Part shown: positions 1-10,400 of the stretch, piece by piece
Position numbering within the stretch: position 1 is the stretch's first letter
Layout: each line of letters begins with the position of its first letter
NCBI RefSeq assembly: GCF_013283645.1
Contig: NZ_JABEKV010000007.1
Coordinates: 125,593 to 189,592, forward strand
Direction of reading: 5' to 3'
Length of the DNA stretch: 64,000 nucleotides
Origin: Sinorhizobium psoraleae
GTDB taxonomy: Bacteria; Pseudomonadota; Alphaproteobacteria; Rhizobiales; Rhizobiaceae
The notes under the pieces: generated by a model
Told to the model about the DNA's origin: nothing
Seen by the model: only the letters and a program-made list of their open reading frames with translations
Databases searched by the model: none
Position numbers and translations under genes: made by a program

Positions 1-521
1 AAGTTGTGGGCGACCGTTCCAGCGACCGGAATGCCGTAGCGCCGGCCTGCCTCCACATTCGATGTCGCCGACACTCCCGCAAGATAGGCGGCCTTGACGA
101 TCCGTGCCGCTTTCGACGCGATCACGGTTTGAAAACCGATCTGAATGAGGATGAGTGTTTCGAGCAACTGTCCCTCTGCGATCGGCGCGATGACCTCCAA
201 GATCGGCTCGTTGGCAAATACGGGGGTGCCCTCAGCTACCGCGAAAATCTCGCCGCTGAAGCGAAAGGACCTTAGCCAATCCAGGAACTCCGTCCTAAAT
301 CTGCCAAGCGAAGCGAGATGGGCGATATCATCCTCGCGGAAGTGCAACTCCTCGATGTCATCCAGGAGCTCGTCGACTCCGCAGGCGATAAGGAAATTTC
401 TCTCCGGCGGAAGCTTTCGCACGAACAGGCTGAAGACGGCGATGTCGTCCATGCTGAGCGAATGATAGGCATCCAGCATCGTCAGTTCATAGAGATCGGT
501 GAAGAGCGCGGTTGCGGTCAT
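1..521 (-). CDS. Nicotinate phosphoribosyltransferase, N-terminal part, cut by window edge
   Basis: Read on the minus strand from an ATG at 521, the protein begins with MTATALFTDLYELTM, the hallmark start of nicotinate phosphoribosyltransferase, which makes nicotinate mononucleotide for NAD salvage. The frame is open to base 1, so the C-terminus lies outside the window. Near the edge it reads TSNVEAGRRYGIPVAGTVAH, matching the family block with the active-site histidine. Between SKAARIV and KAAYLAG (plus-strand positions about 88-100) some 20-25 residues usual in the family are missing, including the phosphate-binding region around FG.RR. It lies downstream of the usp gene on the same strand, probably in one operon. 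Family assignment is firm; whether the shortened protein is active is doubtful. Confidence 0.8.
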   Translation of the reverse strand, partial: MTATALFTDLYELTMLDAYHSLSMDDIAVFSLFVRKLPPERNFLIACGVDELLDDIEELHFREDDIAHLASLGRFRTEFLDWLRSFRFSGEIFAVAEGTPVFANEPILEVIAPIAEGQLLETLILIQIGFQTVIASKAARIVKAAYLAGVSATSNVEAGRRYGIPVAGTVAHN

Positions 522-620
522 GATCTCAAGCTCGTCCTGGCGTCGCTGTCAGTTGTTCTCCGCAAAGCTGCTGTGGCCTCGTGCCGTTTCCAACTCGCCG
601 GGGGGGGCGTCGCGAGATGT

Positions 621-1141
621 TCAGCGTACCACCAGCACGGAGCAATGTGCATGCTGTATGATCTTTTGCGACGCGCTTCCGACCAGCATACCCCTCAACC
701 GCCCGAGCCCGCGGCTTCCAACGACGATCAAGTCCGCACCGATTTCCTCAGCGACCTTAAGAATCGTTTCAGCGTAGGCGCCGGGCTCGACGCGCGTCTC
801 CACGCTACCGACGCCGATGCTTCGGGCAACATCGGCAGCGTCCTCGGCAATCCGGTCACCCAAGACCGAAACCATTTCTCCGATGTCGCCTTGCGAGGCA
901 CGGAACAACTCGCCCATCGAGTTGGGAACACGTTCCAACTGTGGCAGGGTCACGGCCGATACACGGCGGACGAGGTGCTCCGGCTCAGCGAGGCGGCTCG
1001 CCTCCTCAGCCCTCAGCCCATGCAGGATGATTGAAGGATCGTAAGCCTTGCTCCGAGTGCTGTGGCTATGTTCGCCGCCATCGTCACGGCTTCTCGGGCT
1101 TTGTCGGATCCATCGGTTGCGACAAGAATGCGCTTGGTCAT
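621..1141 (-). pseudogene. Universal stress protein (UspA family), frameshifted
   Basis: The N-terminal piece from ATG 1141 reads MTKRILVATDGSDKAREAV, the classic UspA start with the nucleotide-binding Asp. The C-terminal piece ends near ADLIVVGSRGLGRLRGMLVG, the ATP-binding G-x2-G-x9-G-S/T type loop, and stops at 621. The two pieces are in different frames and join around 1015-1025, where LTILQ should continue into IILHGLRAEEASRL; one base appears to be lost there. The full length would be about 173 residues, more than a minimal single Usp domain. It is divergent from ftsH, with two FixK/FNR-type boxes between them. It is either a real pseudogene or a sequencing indel. Confidence 0.75.
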
Positions 1142-1189
1142 CGCACTTCCTCCATTCGGCAAAGTATCAGGCAACTCCGGCCGAAGGCA

Positions 1190-1203
1190 TTGACTCGCGT
1201 CAA
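1190..1203. promoter_or_regulatory. FixK/FNR-type box (anaerobox) 1
   Basis: The sequence TTGACTCGCGTCAA is a perfect TTGAC-N4-GTCAA palindrome. It fits the TTGAY-N4-RTCAA consensus bound by FixK, FnrN and related CRP/FNR regulators of rhizobia. It lies 49 bases before the usp start codon (1141) and 117 before that of ftsH (1320). Confidence 0.65.
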
Positions 1204-1246
1204 AGGCCACGGCGGCTTCCGTCACTTTGAGCCGAGCTCTCCGAGT

Positions 1247-1260
1247 TTGACACGGGTCAA
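1247..1260. promoter_or_regulatory. FixK/FNR-type box (anaerobox) 2
   Basis: The sequence TTGACACGGGTCAA is a second perfect TTGAC-N4-GTCAA palindrome in the usp-ftsH intergenic region, about 60 bases before the ftsH start codon. Two boxes, one nearer each divergent gene, make chance occurrence unlikely. Confidence 0.65.
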
Positions 1261-1319
1261 GGCGGCGGGCGGTGAGACATGAAAGGCTCGTTCGCAGCAA
1301 ACGAACCGGAAGCCGGCCT

Positions 1320-3197
1320 ATGAATACGAAATGGGTTTTCACTCTCGGCTATTTGCTCGCCGCACTCCTGTTGATCGGAATCTTTGAATTCTGGCTGGGC
1401 TATCGCGACGTCGCGCAGCTCAGTTATTCGGACGCTTTGCAGGCGGCGCAGGACGGCAGGCTCGCGTCCGTCGTCGTGACAGAGTCCTTGATCGAAGGAG
1501 AGTTCAAGCAGCCGCAGGACGGAAAGAAGTACTTCGTCGCGCATCGTGTCGATCCCTCGCTGGCCGAGGTCTTTGAGAAGGCAGGTGCAAAGGTGTCAGG
1601 CGGGACCGACAGGAATTGGGCGATGACGCTCCTTTCCTGGATCTTCCCGTTGCTGGTCTTCCTGGGACTTTGGTTCGTGCTCTTTCAGGGCGTCGCCGAG
1701 CGCGGCGGCCTCGTCAATATCGCAAAGTCAAAGGCGAAGGTCTATCTCGAGCGCCAAACGGGTGTGACCTTTGACGATGTGGCTGGCGTGGACGAGGCGA
1801 AGGCTGAGTTGCAGGAGGTGGTCGCCTTTCTGAAAGACCAGGCGAAATACAGTCGCCTCGGCGCGCATATTCCCAAAGGGATCCTCCTCGTCGGGCCGCC
1901 CGGTACGGGCAAGACGCTGATGGCGCGCGCGGTTGCAGGCGAGGCCGGCGTGCCTTTCTTCTCGATTTCCGGCTCGGAATTCGTCGAACTCTTCGTTGGC
2001 GTCGGCGCCGCCCGCGTCCGGGATCTTTTCGATCAGGCGCGACAGGCCGCTCCCTGCATCATCTTCATCGACGAACTCGACGCGCTCGGCCGCGCCCGCA
2101 GCCCCTTCGCCGGCTATGGCGGCGGCGACGAGAAGGAGCAGACGCTCAATCAATTGCTGGCCGAACTTGACGGCTTCGATCCGCGCGTCGGCATCGTCCT
2201 CCTGGCTGCCACCAATCGTCCGGAGATCCTTGATCCAGCCCTTCTGCGCGCAGGCCGCTTCGACCGCCAGGTCGTCATTGACCGCCCGGATCGAAACGGC
2301 AGGGCAGCAATCCTCAAGGTCCACATGGCAAATGTCGCGATCGCGGAGGGGGTGCATGCGGAGGAGATCGCAGACATGACGCCGGGATTCACCGGCGCCG
2401 ATCTTGCCAACCTGGTGAACGAAGCCGCGATCGTCGCAACGCGCCGTGGTGCCGAGCGGGTGGCGATCGAGGACTTCAACAACGCGGTCGAGCGCATCGT
2501 CGCCGGTTCGGAACGCAAGAGCCGCCTGCTGAAGCCCGACGAACGCGAACGGGTAGCCTATCACGAAATGGGTCACGCGTTGGTCGCCTCGAAACTCTCG
2601 AAGACCGATCCGGTGCAGAAGGTGTCGATCATTCCCCGCTCAATCGGGGCGCTTGGCTACACGTTGCAGCGCCCCACCGATGATCGCTTCCTCATCACGT
2701 CGAGTGAACTCAAGGAACGCATGACAGCACTGCTCGCCGGTCGGGCGGCTGAAGAGCTTATTTATGGTGAAGTCTCGACCGGTGCGGCGGACGATCTTGC
2801 CAAGGCCACCGATGTGGCGCGGCAAAGCGTCGTACGCTTCGGCATGAGCCCGCAGGTTGGCCAAGCTGTCCTCGAAGAGCAAAGGCTGCAATGGCTCGGC
2901 GATGGTCCAGCTGCGCCACGGCAGAAGGATTATTCGGAAACGACCGCGCGCGAAATCGATCTTGCGGTGCGCATGATGATCGACGACGCCTACCAAGGCG
3001 CCAAGGCGATACTGCAGGGGTGCATGCGCGAGCTCAAGGCAGGAGCAGAACTGCTGCTCGAGCGCGAGACGATCACTCCACAGGACTTTCCCCCGTTACT
3101 CCGGGTGAGCGACAGGACGGCCACGGGCGGCGAAACTGTGCCTCGCGCCCGGACGGCTGGATCGAAAGCCGGCGAGCGAATGCTCGATCCCCGTTGA
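1320..3197 (+). CDS. ftsH: ATP-dependent zinc metalloprotease FtsH
   Basis: A 625-residue membrane AAA+ protease that degrades misfolded or regulatory membrane and cytosolic proteins. Two transmembrane segments lie at about residues 5-25 and 101-123, around a small periplasmic domain. Then come Walker A GPPGTGKT (about 192-199), Walker B with [11 protein letters not shown] (about 247-257), the second region of homology ([18 protein letters not shown]) and the M41 zinc site HEMGH (about 415-419), with a third-ligand Asp near 491. All catalytic residues are present. I chose ATG 1320; a GTG at 1272 is in frame but adds non-family sequence. The protein is slightly short and divergent, so it is probably an accessory plasmid paralogue of the chromosomal enzyme. 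It likely responds to low oxygen through the two boxes upstream. Confidence 0.93.
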   Translation: MNTKWVFTLGYLLAALLLIGIFEFWLGYRDVAQLSYSDALQAAQDGRLASVVVTESLIEGEFKQPQDGKKYFVAHRVDPSLAEVFEKAGAKVSGGTDRNWAMTLLSWIFPLLVFLGLWFVLFQGVAERGGLVNIAKSKAKVYLERQTGVTFDDVAGVDEAKAELQEVVAFLKDQAKYSRLGAHIPKGILLVGPPGTGKTLMARAVAGEAGVPFFSISGSEFVELFVGVGAARVRDLFDQARQAAPCIIFIDELDALGRARSPFAGYGGGDEKEQTLNQLLAELDGFDPRVGIVLLAATNRPEILDPALLRAGRFDRQVVIDRPDRNGRAAILKVHMANVAIAEGVHAEEIADMTPGFTGADLANLVNEAAIVATRRGAERVAIEDFNNAVERIVAGSERKSRLLKPDERERVAYHEMGHALVASKLSKTDPVQKVSIIPRSIGALGYTLQRPTDDRFLITSSELKERMTALLAGRAAEELIYGEVSTGAADDLAKATDVARQSVVRFGMSPQVGQAVLEEQRLQWLGDGPAAPRQKDYSETTAREIDLAVRMMIDDAYQGAKAILQGCMRELKAGAELLLERETITPQDFPPLLRVSDRTATGGETVPRARTAGSKAGERMLDPR

Positions 3198-3207
3198 CGC
3201 ACATCAA
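3194..3207. promoter_or_regulatory. FixK/FNR-type box 3
   Basis: TTGACGCACATCAA matches TTGAY-N4-RTCAA exactly. It overlaps the ftsH stop codon and lies about 130 bases before the DUF2267 gene, so it could drive that gene. Confidence 0.55.
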
Positions 3208-3334
3208 TGCGGCGCGGCGGCATTCGTTGCATCCTGACCCTTGTCGCTCCGAAAATCGCAGGGGCATATGATCCGAGCCATTGTTTGGACCGGCCCGATG
3301 ACAGCACACCCATCCTGGGGCAAAGGAGGAACTC

Positions 3335-3775
3335 ATGCCAAGCGGACATCCGAGCTTCGACCATACGACTCAGGAAGGCAATATGTGGCTGAAGGCAGTG
3401 GCTGAACGCCTGCATTTCGAAGGACGGCGACACGCTTACAGCGCGCTCAGGGCTACGCTTCACGCGTTGCGCGACAGGCTGGCCCCAGGGGATGCAGTCC
3501 ATTTCGGCGCGCAGTTCCCGATGGTCATTCGTGGGCTCTATTTCGAAGGCTGGCGGCTGGCGGGAAAGCCGACAGACGAGCACTCCATTGACGAATTTTG
3601 AGAGCACGTAGCCCGGGAGCTTCCTCCTAAGTTCGGGATGGATGCCAAAACCGTCGCGACGGGCGTTTTCGACGTGATCTTCAAGGAACTTGACCCCGGC
3701 GCGGTTGCAAAGGTGATCGATCAATTGCCAGTACCCGTGAGGAGCCTGTGGCCGCAAGTCGCACGTCGCGATTAG
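3335..3775 (+). pseudogene. DUF2267 protein with in-frame stop
   Basis: The reading frame from ATG 3335 contains the DUF2267 signature of a helical stress-associated protein, including ALRATLHALRDRLAPGDAVH and LPMVIRGLYFEGW-like text. A TGA at 3599-3601 follows DEF. The same frame then continues without further stops through VARELPPKFGMD and VIDQLPVPVRSLWP to TAG at 3773-3775. The full product would be 146 residues, the normal DUF2267 size. Removing one stop restores the whole gene. The function of the family is unknown; it often sits among stress and low-oxygen genes, as here. Confidence 0.7.
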
Positions 3776-3874
3776 GGTGCGATTTTCAGGCAGCATGTCG
3801 CACTGGCTCAATCGGGTAATTGGCGCCGCATTTTTTCACCTGCTGCCAGCATTATCTACCGGCGGAGCGGAACA

Positions 3875-4266
3875 ATGTTGACAGTCTTAAACCTTTCCAA
3901 GGTGCAGTTCATCGCCCTGCTTGCCAAAGCCGCTCGCATGGAGCGTGACGCGTTGCTTGGCAACGTCCCCGAGGAGGATTTTGCTGAGCCAAAGCCGTCG
4001 CGCGGCGACCATAACGTATTGGCGAGCCTTGGCATGGAGGATATTCCCGTTGCTACGTCGCAACGCGATTTAAAACCGCGATCAATCGGCTTCCGGGGGC
4101 GGCGCTCTACGAGCTCTACGCGCTGATGCGCGTCGGGCAGGGGAGCCTCTCGGCGAAGACCTTCGAGCACGGCCTGTCGGAAGCTGAATCGCTCGACATC
4201 GCCGAATTGGTCGCAATGATCGTGGAAAATCCGGATCTACATGATCAGCTCGTCAAGGCCCTCTAG
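3875..4266 (+). pseudogene. DUF3775-like small protein, frameshifted
   Basis: The first frame from ATG 3875 gives MLTVLNLSKVQFIALLAKAA up to about 4050. The second half, LPGAALYELYALMRVGQGS through LVAMIVENPDLHDQLVKAL, is in another frame ending at TAG 4264-4266. Joined by a one-base shift near 4060, the product is about 130 residues and resembles DUF3775, a small alphaproteobacterial family of unknown function. The assignment rests on overall pattern, not on a catalytic motif. Confidence 0.55.
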
Positions 4267-4343
4267 GAATGCCTCGAAAGCTGAGGATTTGAGGTCCGAC
4301 GAGCCGGAGCCGTGGGACGCGGCCGCTGAAGCGGGAGGAAGCC

Positions 4344-4557
4344 ATGGAACACTCGGAGTTTGGTTCAGCAAAAGTGCCCCGGGGTTTGCGATTAGACCCT
4401 GCGGCAAACAAACGAATCCAAACCGCCGACAAGCGCTAACGCGCTTCGCTGCGCAAGGCGGCAAGGGCGCGCCGGACCAAGGTTCGTATTCGGTGTCGAT
4501 GACGTCATCAACGAGATCGAGGTCGGATCGACGCTCAGATTTGAGCCGCACCAATGA
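4344..4557 (+). pseudogene. Small hypothetical ORF, probably frameshifted
   Basis: A strong ribosome site (GGGAGGAA) precedes ATG 4344. The first frame gives 31 residues and ends in TAA at 4437. A plausible continuation in another frame reads RAGPRFVFGVDDVINEIEV and ends at TGA 4555. No family is recognised. The ribosome site and the acidic continuation suggest a broken real gene, but this is weak. Confidence 0.3.
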
Positions 4558-4669
4558 TGCCTTCGAGGCCTGCTACCGTTTTGAAGATCTCTCATAGGGG
4601 AGGTGGCAACTGCTGCGGAGTTGCGAGCTACGCAGCACCCCCCCCCGCTTAAATTGGAGGATGTCGGAG

Positions 4670-4966
4670 ATGGAACCCCATGTCGTCGACATTGACCCGA
4701 AGCAGATCGTGCCGGCTGCCGGCGGCTGGGTCTTGACTGTGACCGTCGAGGATGAAATCGGGCTTCGGCCGGCCAGGGGAGGCATGCTCGAGATCGATTT
4801 GGCGTCATTTTACGATCAGTTCGTTCGTACCGGGCGAGGGACCGCCAGCGTGGCCGCCGAGGTTGACGGGCCGGAAGGGGAGGTGCGGCTCTCGCGCCTG
4901 CTCGATGCCGTCAAACGTCGCCACCGCGGTTCTGGAAAAGAGTACACCCTGTCCATTGCCCCGTAA
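4670..4966 (+). CDS. Hypothetical protein, 98 residues
   Basis: I do not recognise a family. GGAGG at 4656-4660 is well placed for ATG 4670 and too close for ATG 4661, so 4670 is preferred. The protein is acidic, mixed alpha/beta in appearance, with no signal peptide or membrane segment. Codon use looks like its neighbours. It stands alone between the DUF genes and the methyltransferase. Confidence 0.55.
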   Translation: MEPHVVDIDPKQIVPAAGGWVLTVTVEDEIGLRPARGGMLEIDLASFYDQFVRTGRGTASVAAEVDGPEGEVRLSRLLDAVKRRHRGSGKEYTLSIAP

Positions 4967-5311
4967 ATTGCGCACGATCCCAGAGTCTGTCGGCATCACA
5001 TTGAAGCATGCCTCGCATTACTGATAATTCGCGGGCGTCACCAATGAACGGCGGCTTCGTCCCACCTAGCGGACGCGCAGGGGCCTTCTCCCGGACGTCT
5101 GTTCACCACCCGCTACCGCCGTCGAGAGCAGCGCAGCTAAAGGTCGTCTTTGGCGCCAATTTCAGCCCTTGGCATCGGGCGGCCATGTATCCGGTTTCGT
5201 GTTGCACCTCCTAGCAGCGGACGGTCGGCAGTCGTGAAGGGTTTCGGGCGCCGGCAGGCGTACGAAAGTCACCGAGGAAGGAACCCGCGGGCGGCAGGCG
5301 ATGCGATAGCT

Positions 5312-5827
5312 ATGGGAATTTCGGACTTCCGCCTGTTTCGTCGATGGCGCGACCGTCGTCAGGAAGCGCCGTCGCTGAGGATCTTCTCGTTCGTTCTGTT
5401 CATGCACTGGATCGTTGCCGGGGTTGACCGTGGCCGTTTCCATTGGAGCGACAACGTGCCCGATTGGCTTCGGGGCGTTTGCCTGTTCACGGTCGCGGCC
5501 GGCTACGCCCTTGCACTATGGGCTATGCGTGTGAACCGATTTTTCTCCTCAGTCATTCGCATCCAGGCCGACCGCGGCCAGCACGTCGTCAGCACGGGAC
5601 CTTATGCCTTCATCCGCCACCCTGGCTACACCGCTGGATTTCTGATCATAGCGGCAAGCGGACCCGCGCTCGGATCGTGGCTTGCGGCTGCGCTTGTTGT
5701 GCTCTTTAGCCTGCCGTTTCTGCTCTACCGCACCATCACGGAGGACCGAATTCTTCGCGCGGAGCTTGCGGGCTACTCGGATTACGCCACGCGGGTCCGA
5801 TGGCGGCTTCTGCCGGGTATTTGGTGA
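5312..5827 (+). CDS. Isoprenylcysteine carboxyl methyltransferase-like membrane protein
   Basis: The C-terminal two thirds match the ICMT/PEMT-type membrane methyltransferase fold: hydrophobic helices (RGVCLFTVAAGYALALWAM), the motif IRHPGYTAGFL, then a helix and EDRILRAELAGYSDYATRVR with a basic end. These integral membrane proteins methylate lipids or small thiols with S-adenosylmethionine. From ATG 5312 the product is 171 residues; family members often have 200-220 with extra N-terminal helices. The frame is open further upstream to 5150 but that part looks non-coding, so the N-terminus may be truncated. The substrate cannot be told. Confidence 0.65.
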   Translation: MGISDFRLFRRWRDRRQEAPSLRIFSFVLFMHWIVAGVDRGRFHWSDNVPDWLRGVCLFTVAAGYALALWAMRVNRFFSSVIRIQADRGQHVVSTGPYAFIRHPGYTAGFLIIAASGPALGSWLAAALVVLFSLPFLLYRTITEDRILRAELAGYSDYATRVRWRLLPGIW

Positions 5828-5829
5828 GA

Positions 5830-6138
5830 CCAAGCCTCCTTAGGAAGCGGAAGCGTGCTTCGAAGGTCGTCGCGGCCTGCCAATGCAGCTAATTTAGCCG
5901 TGGTCGCTTAGGCTCTCGTTTTGGTTCGGATTTCTGAATTGGGGCTTTTGAGACCTTGGTCTAAAGCTCAAAAATGGCGGGAAGTTGCCGTTCGTGGCCA
6001 ATTCCGAAAGCGATGGCTCTTGGCAGTTGATGACAGATTAATAGGTCCTGCCCCCTAGCCAAGGGAGAACTTATATCATTCGCCGAGAGCACCCGGAATC
6101 TCCGGTCTTGACCCTTGCACGACGCCGTCCACGGTGCC
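5830..6138. other. Intergenic, no gene seen
   Basis: About 310 bases between the methyltransferase and the IS110 relic. I see no convincing coding frame, hairpin or regulatory motif. Confidence 0.5.
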
Positions 6139-6360
6139 GGCCGAGAGGTCACAGGCAACCTGACCCTGATCGAGCTGGGCTGGCTGTGGCTGCGCCACCA
6201 ACCCTGCACTCGACACTGACGCGCTGGGTTTAAGGAGCGCATCGCCCGCAATGGCGGCCGGTTCAACAAGGCGATGATCGTCGCGCTCGCCCGAAAGCTG
6301 CTAGTCGCACTCTCGAAGTAAGTGACCGCCGGCGTCGTCATCGAGGGCGCGGACATGGAA
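6139..6360 (+). mobile_element. IS110-family transposase C-terminal relic
   Basis: Pieces in two frames give LIELGWLWLRHQP and then RIARNGGRFNKAMIVALARK, LLVAL and VTAGVVIEGADM, which is the typical C-terminal end of an IS110/IS1111 transposase. There are stops and at least one frameshift, and the N-terminal half is absent. It is a dead insertion-sequence tail that marks past rearrangement left of the MarC gene. Confidence 0.65.
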
Positions 6361-6543
6361 AATGTCTGGCCCCTATAATCGTCAGTCACGAGTTGCAAAC
6401 CTCCCCTTGGAAGATCGTGATCGTCCATTCTACCGCCACCGTCATCCTTGAGTAAAGCGACGGTCATGGACCAATTGGGACCTAACAGTACGTGCTCAAC
6501 TCCGGAAAGTTACCGGGCTCCTGCTGCGGCTCGACATTCCGGC

Positions 6544-7344
6544 TTATATGCCAACGCCCGGCTCGCCGGCATGTCTTCCGTCCGGACCATAATCTCTAAA
6601 TCGGCGCTCCGCGAAGACGCCGATCATTGCCAGGCCGTGTAGGATCACTTGCAGGCCGAGAGCGACCTGAGTGACGCCAAGAACAACGGCAAATACCTGA
6701 AGCGCCGTTCCAACAAATCTCAGGATGGTTTCGGCAAACAGCATCGCCGTCCAGTCCACTGCCAGGATGAGCAGCACAATGCCGCCCACCGTCAACTCGG
6801 CGTCGTATCGATTCCCGGCCAGCGTTGCGAACACGATCACCGCTGCAATCCCATAGGGCGTGACTATCGTCGGGAACGCCAGCGGCGTGAAGGCCAGTTT
6901 GAGATCGGGCAGTTGGCTGACCGGTTTCGGGGGATTTGCGGTGCCTGCAGATTGCTGCAGCACTGTTTGCAGAGCCACAAGAAACAGAATCACGCCGCCG
7001 GTCAGGGCGAGCACCGGCAATGAGATCTCGAAATTCTCGAGCATGCTGCGTCCGAGCAACCCGGCAAGAGCAAGCGCGGCTGCGGAAAACAGCATCGCTC
7101 GTCTCGCCAAAGTACGACGAAAGACTGGATCGGAATCCTGCGTCATGCCCACGAACGGAACCAGAATCTTGATCGGGCCAAGCATCAGGAACAGCATGAG
7201 AAAAATTTTGCGTGCACCAAATTCCGGTCCCTCGGGCACCGTTTTAGATGGCACTTGCGCGAATGCAGGCATCGCGAGGAGCACCGAGAGCGCCGCCATC
7301 AGGCAAAGTGACGTCAGGCGGTATCGGCCGAACCGTCGCGGCAC
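6544..7344 (-). CDS. MarC family integral membrane protein
   Basis: A 266-residue protein with a cleavable-looking N-terminus (LCLMAALSVLLAMPAFAQ) followed by about six hydrophobic segments. It has the MarC/UPF0056 layout, including ILVPFVGMT, LALTGGVILFLVALQ and the conserved TPLAFPTIVTPYGIAAVI. MarC proteins were once linked to multiple antibiotic resistance, but their real transport role is unresolved. The added signal-like N-terminus is longer than in many homologues. It stands alone on the minus strand between the IS110 relic and the glucan phosphorylase. Confidence 0.85.
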   Translation of the reverse strand: MPRRFGRYRLTSLCLMAALSVLLAMPAFAQVPSKTVPEGPEFGARKIFLMLFLMLGPIKILVPFVGMTQDSDPVFRRTLARRAMLFSAAALALAGLLGRSMLENFEISLPVLALTGGVILFLVALQTVLQQSAGTANPPKPVSQLPDLKLAFTPLAFPTIVTPYGIAAVIVFATLAGNRYDAELTVGGIVLLILAVDWTAMLFAETILRFVGTALQVFAVVLGVTQVALGLQVILHGLAMIGVFAERRFRDYGPDGRHAGEPGVGI

Positions 7345-7478
7345 GAAAACTTTGGATCACCGTTGCAGTCGCAGGTGGCAATCGCCATTGCTTTCACCAG
7401 AATCCATGCATCCACTGTCCGGGTAGACGGACGCCGTCACAAGCGGAACAGCCAGTAGAGAGCACTCGGTCGTGATCG

Positions 7479-10400
7479 CTAGCCAATCGCGATACGAACG
7501 TCGTGCGTCAGCCCGTCGTCACTGAGTGGTATGATCGCGTCAGTAAAGACGGTTCCGTCCAGCGTAACGGAGCGCACTCCCCGGCCGGCTTTCTCTGAGT
7601 TATCGAAACGGATGCGGTATGTCGCCGATCCATGCTTGTAGCTCAACTCGTAACCTGACCAACTTGCCGGAACACAGGGCTCAAACCGGAGGGTCTGGCC
7701 TTGTCGGCGCAGTCCAAGGATGGCTTCCAGCGCCACTCGATACAACCAGGCGGCTGATCCGGTGTACCAGGTCCAGCCACCACGTCCGGTGTGCGGTGGT
7801 GCGCCGTAAACGTCGGCGCTGACGACATAGGGCTCGACCATATAGTGCTCGGCTTCATGCTTTGTCGAAGCGTGATTGATCGGATTGATCAGGCTCCAAA
7901 GCTCCAGGGCGCGATCGCCGTCTCCTTGCAGTGCCGACGCGAGCACGAGCCACGCGGCCGCATGGGTGTACTGTCCGCCATTTTCTCGTATGCCGGGAAC
8001 ATAGCCCTTGATGTAGCCCGGCTGCAGGGACCCCCTGTCGAACGGCGGGTCGAACAACTGGATCAGCTTGTCTTGTCGGCGCACGAGCCTTTGATAGGCG
8101 GCGCTCATCGCCTTCGACGCACGCTCCTCGTCGGCCGAGCCAGAGATGACGGCCCAAGCCTGCGGAATGGCATCGATCTGGCACTCGTCGTTGGCGGATG
8201 AACCGAGAGGCGTGCCGTCGTCAAAATAGGCGCGGCGATACCAGGCGCCATCCCAAGCGTGTGCTTCCAGCGCGGCGCGCAGTTCCTCGGCCCGTTCGCG
8301 GCACCATCGGGCACGGCCTTCGTCGCCGTGCGAAGACGCGGTCGTCGCGAATGACTTCAGTACCGTTAGGAAGAACCAGCCGTTCCAGACGCTTTCGCCT
8401 ATGCCGCCGGCACCGACCTTGTTCATGCCATCGTTCCAGTCGCCTGTTCCCATGAGCGGCAAGCCGTGTAGGCCGAGCCGGAACCCGTGCTCCAATGCCC
8501 GGACACAGTGCTCGTAGACGGTACCGGCCTCTTCGCTGAGTACAGGAACGCCGAAATCCTCTTCCTGATCCTCCTTCAATACTGGTGATGCGATGAAGGG
8601 CACCCGCTCCTCCAGCAGGTGGGCATCGCCAGTAATCGAAACATAGTGGTGAACCACGAAAGGCAGAAAATACAGGTCATCGGTCATGCGCGTGCGCACC
8701 CCGACGCCGGACGGAGGATGCCACCAGTGTTGAACGTCACCCTCCGTGAATTGGCGGCCGGCTGCCCGCAGAATCTGCGAACGAGTCTCATTCGGCGCAC
8801 TGTGGACCAACGCCATCACATCCTGGAGCTGATCCCTGAAGCCGAACGCGCCTCCGGACTGATAGAACGCAGAGCGCGCCCAGACGCGACAAGCGAGCAC
8901 CTGGTACAACAGCCAACGATTCATCATCACGTTTAAGCCGACGTCCGGCGTTGAAACCTGAACTGCATTCAGAATGTCGTCCCAATCACGGGATATTGCG
9001 GCGAAGCTTTCACGAGCACGGCCGGCTTCGGCATGCTCGTGAACAAGCCTACGCACCTCCTCGAGCCCACCAGCCTGCCCAAGGACAAAGATAACCTCCT
9101 GGCTCTCGCCGGGTGCCAATGAAATACTTACCATCAGGGCACCGCAGGGATCTTGCAGAGGACCGAAAGTCTCCGCCAGGCTGGTCCGCTCCAAGGCCGC
9201 CGGCCGAAAAACAGAACCGTATTTGCCCAGAAACGCCGTGCGATCGGACGTGGCTGAACTCGCAGCGGGACTGGCGGCCACAAATGCCAGTCTTCCAGCG
9301 AAGTCGTTGGCCCACGGGTTCCACGCCACGATGGCTCCCGAAGGGGCATCGCGTTCGCAAACGAGCTGCATCGCAGCGTCTTCACGGTGTGTCCCCAGAA
9401 CCCACTCGACGAAATAGGTCGCCGACAGATGGCGGCTCTTGGAGTCATTGTTGGTCAATCCGAGACGAACGATCTTGATCTCATCGTTCGGCGGAACATG
9501 CACGGTTAACGTCTGATGGAGCTTTCGACTGTCGCTTTCATAACGGCTGTAGCCCTGGCCATGCCGAACGGTCACGAACGCTCGCTCTCCGAGTGGCAAG
9601 GGCGTCGGAGACCAGAACCCTCCGGTCTCTTCGTCCCGCAGGTAAACGACCTCGCCAGGCGTGTCTGAAACCGGGTCGTTCGACCAAGGCGTCAGCCGGT
9701 TCATCTGGCTGTTGCCGGCCCAGGAATAGCCAAGCCCGGCTTCGGTCGCCAGGCAGCCAAAACTCGGGCTTGCGATGACGTTGCTCCACGGAGCCGGGGG
9801 CAGTGCCGGCGGTTGCAAATTGACCCCGTCCACCGCAACGACGTATTCGCGCCCGTCAGGGGTGAAGCCTCCGAATCCGTTATAAAACAGCAGATCCTTC
9901 ACCGGGGCGGACGCAGGTTCCTTGAGTACATCGCTTGATCGAGGCGCCCTCGCCTGGGAAGAAAGCGATGCAACCGGGTCTTGCCGATCAAACTGCTTGG
10001 CAAGTGAGCCCGATCTGCTCAACAAGACGACGCGCGCGGCGGCGGTGATCGTTTCCACTTGATCGTCCGAGACGGTAGCTGCCGACAAGACAAAGATTCC
10101 TCCTGCCTTGCCCAGCATCTCGGCTTCCGAGCCGGCTTGCAGTTTCTTGATCAAGCGCTTGGCGCTTGTGGGGCCCCGCTCATCGAACAAGACAAGGTCG
10201 AATTGCAGACCTCGGCGGCGGCTGAAGTCGTGCGCCATCGTGATCTCACGAACAAGTGCCTTGGCGCCGTCGCTATCGATGCGAACCAACACGATCGGAA
10301 GATCGCCGGAAATTCCGTGAGCCCATAGAGCCGCTCGGTCCAATCGGTTTTTGTTGAATGGACCCGCCTGCCGCATGGTCGGATTGGCAAACACGATACA

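Noticed and set aside
318-1034. Plus-strand open frame of 238 codons
   Set aside because: It is antisense to the usp and phosphoribosyltransferase genes, whose family motifs are clear on the minus strand.
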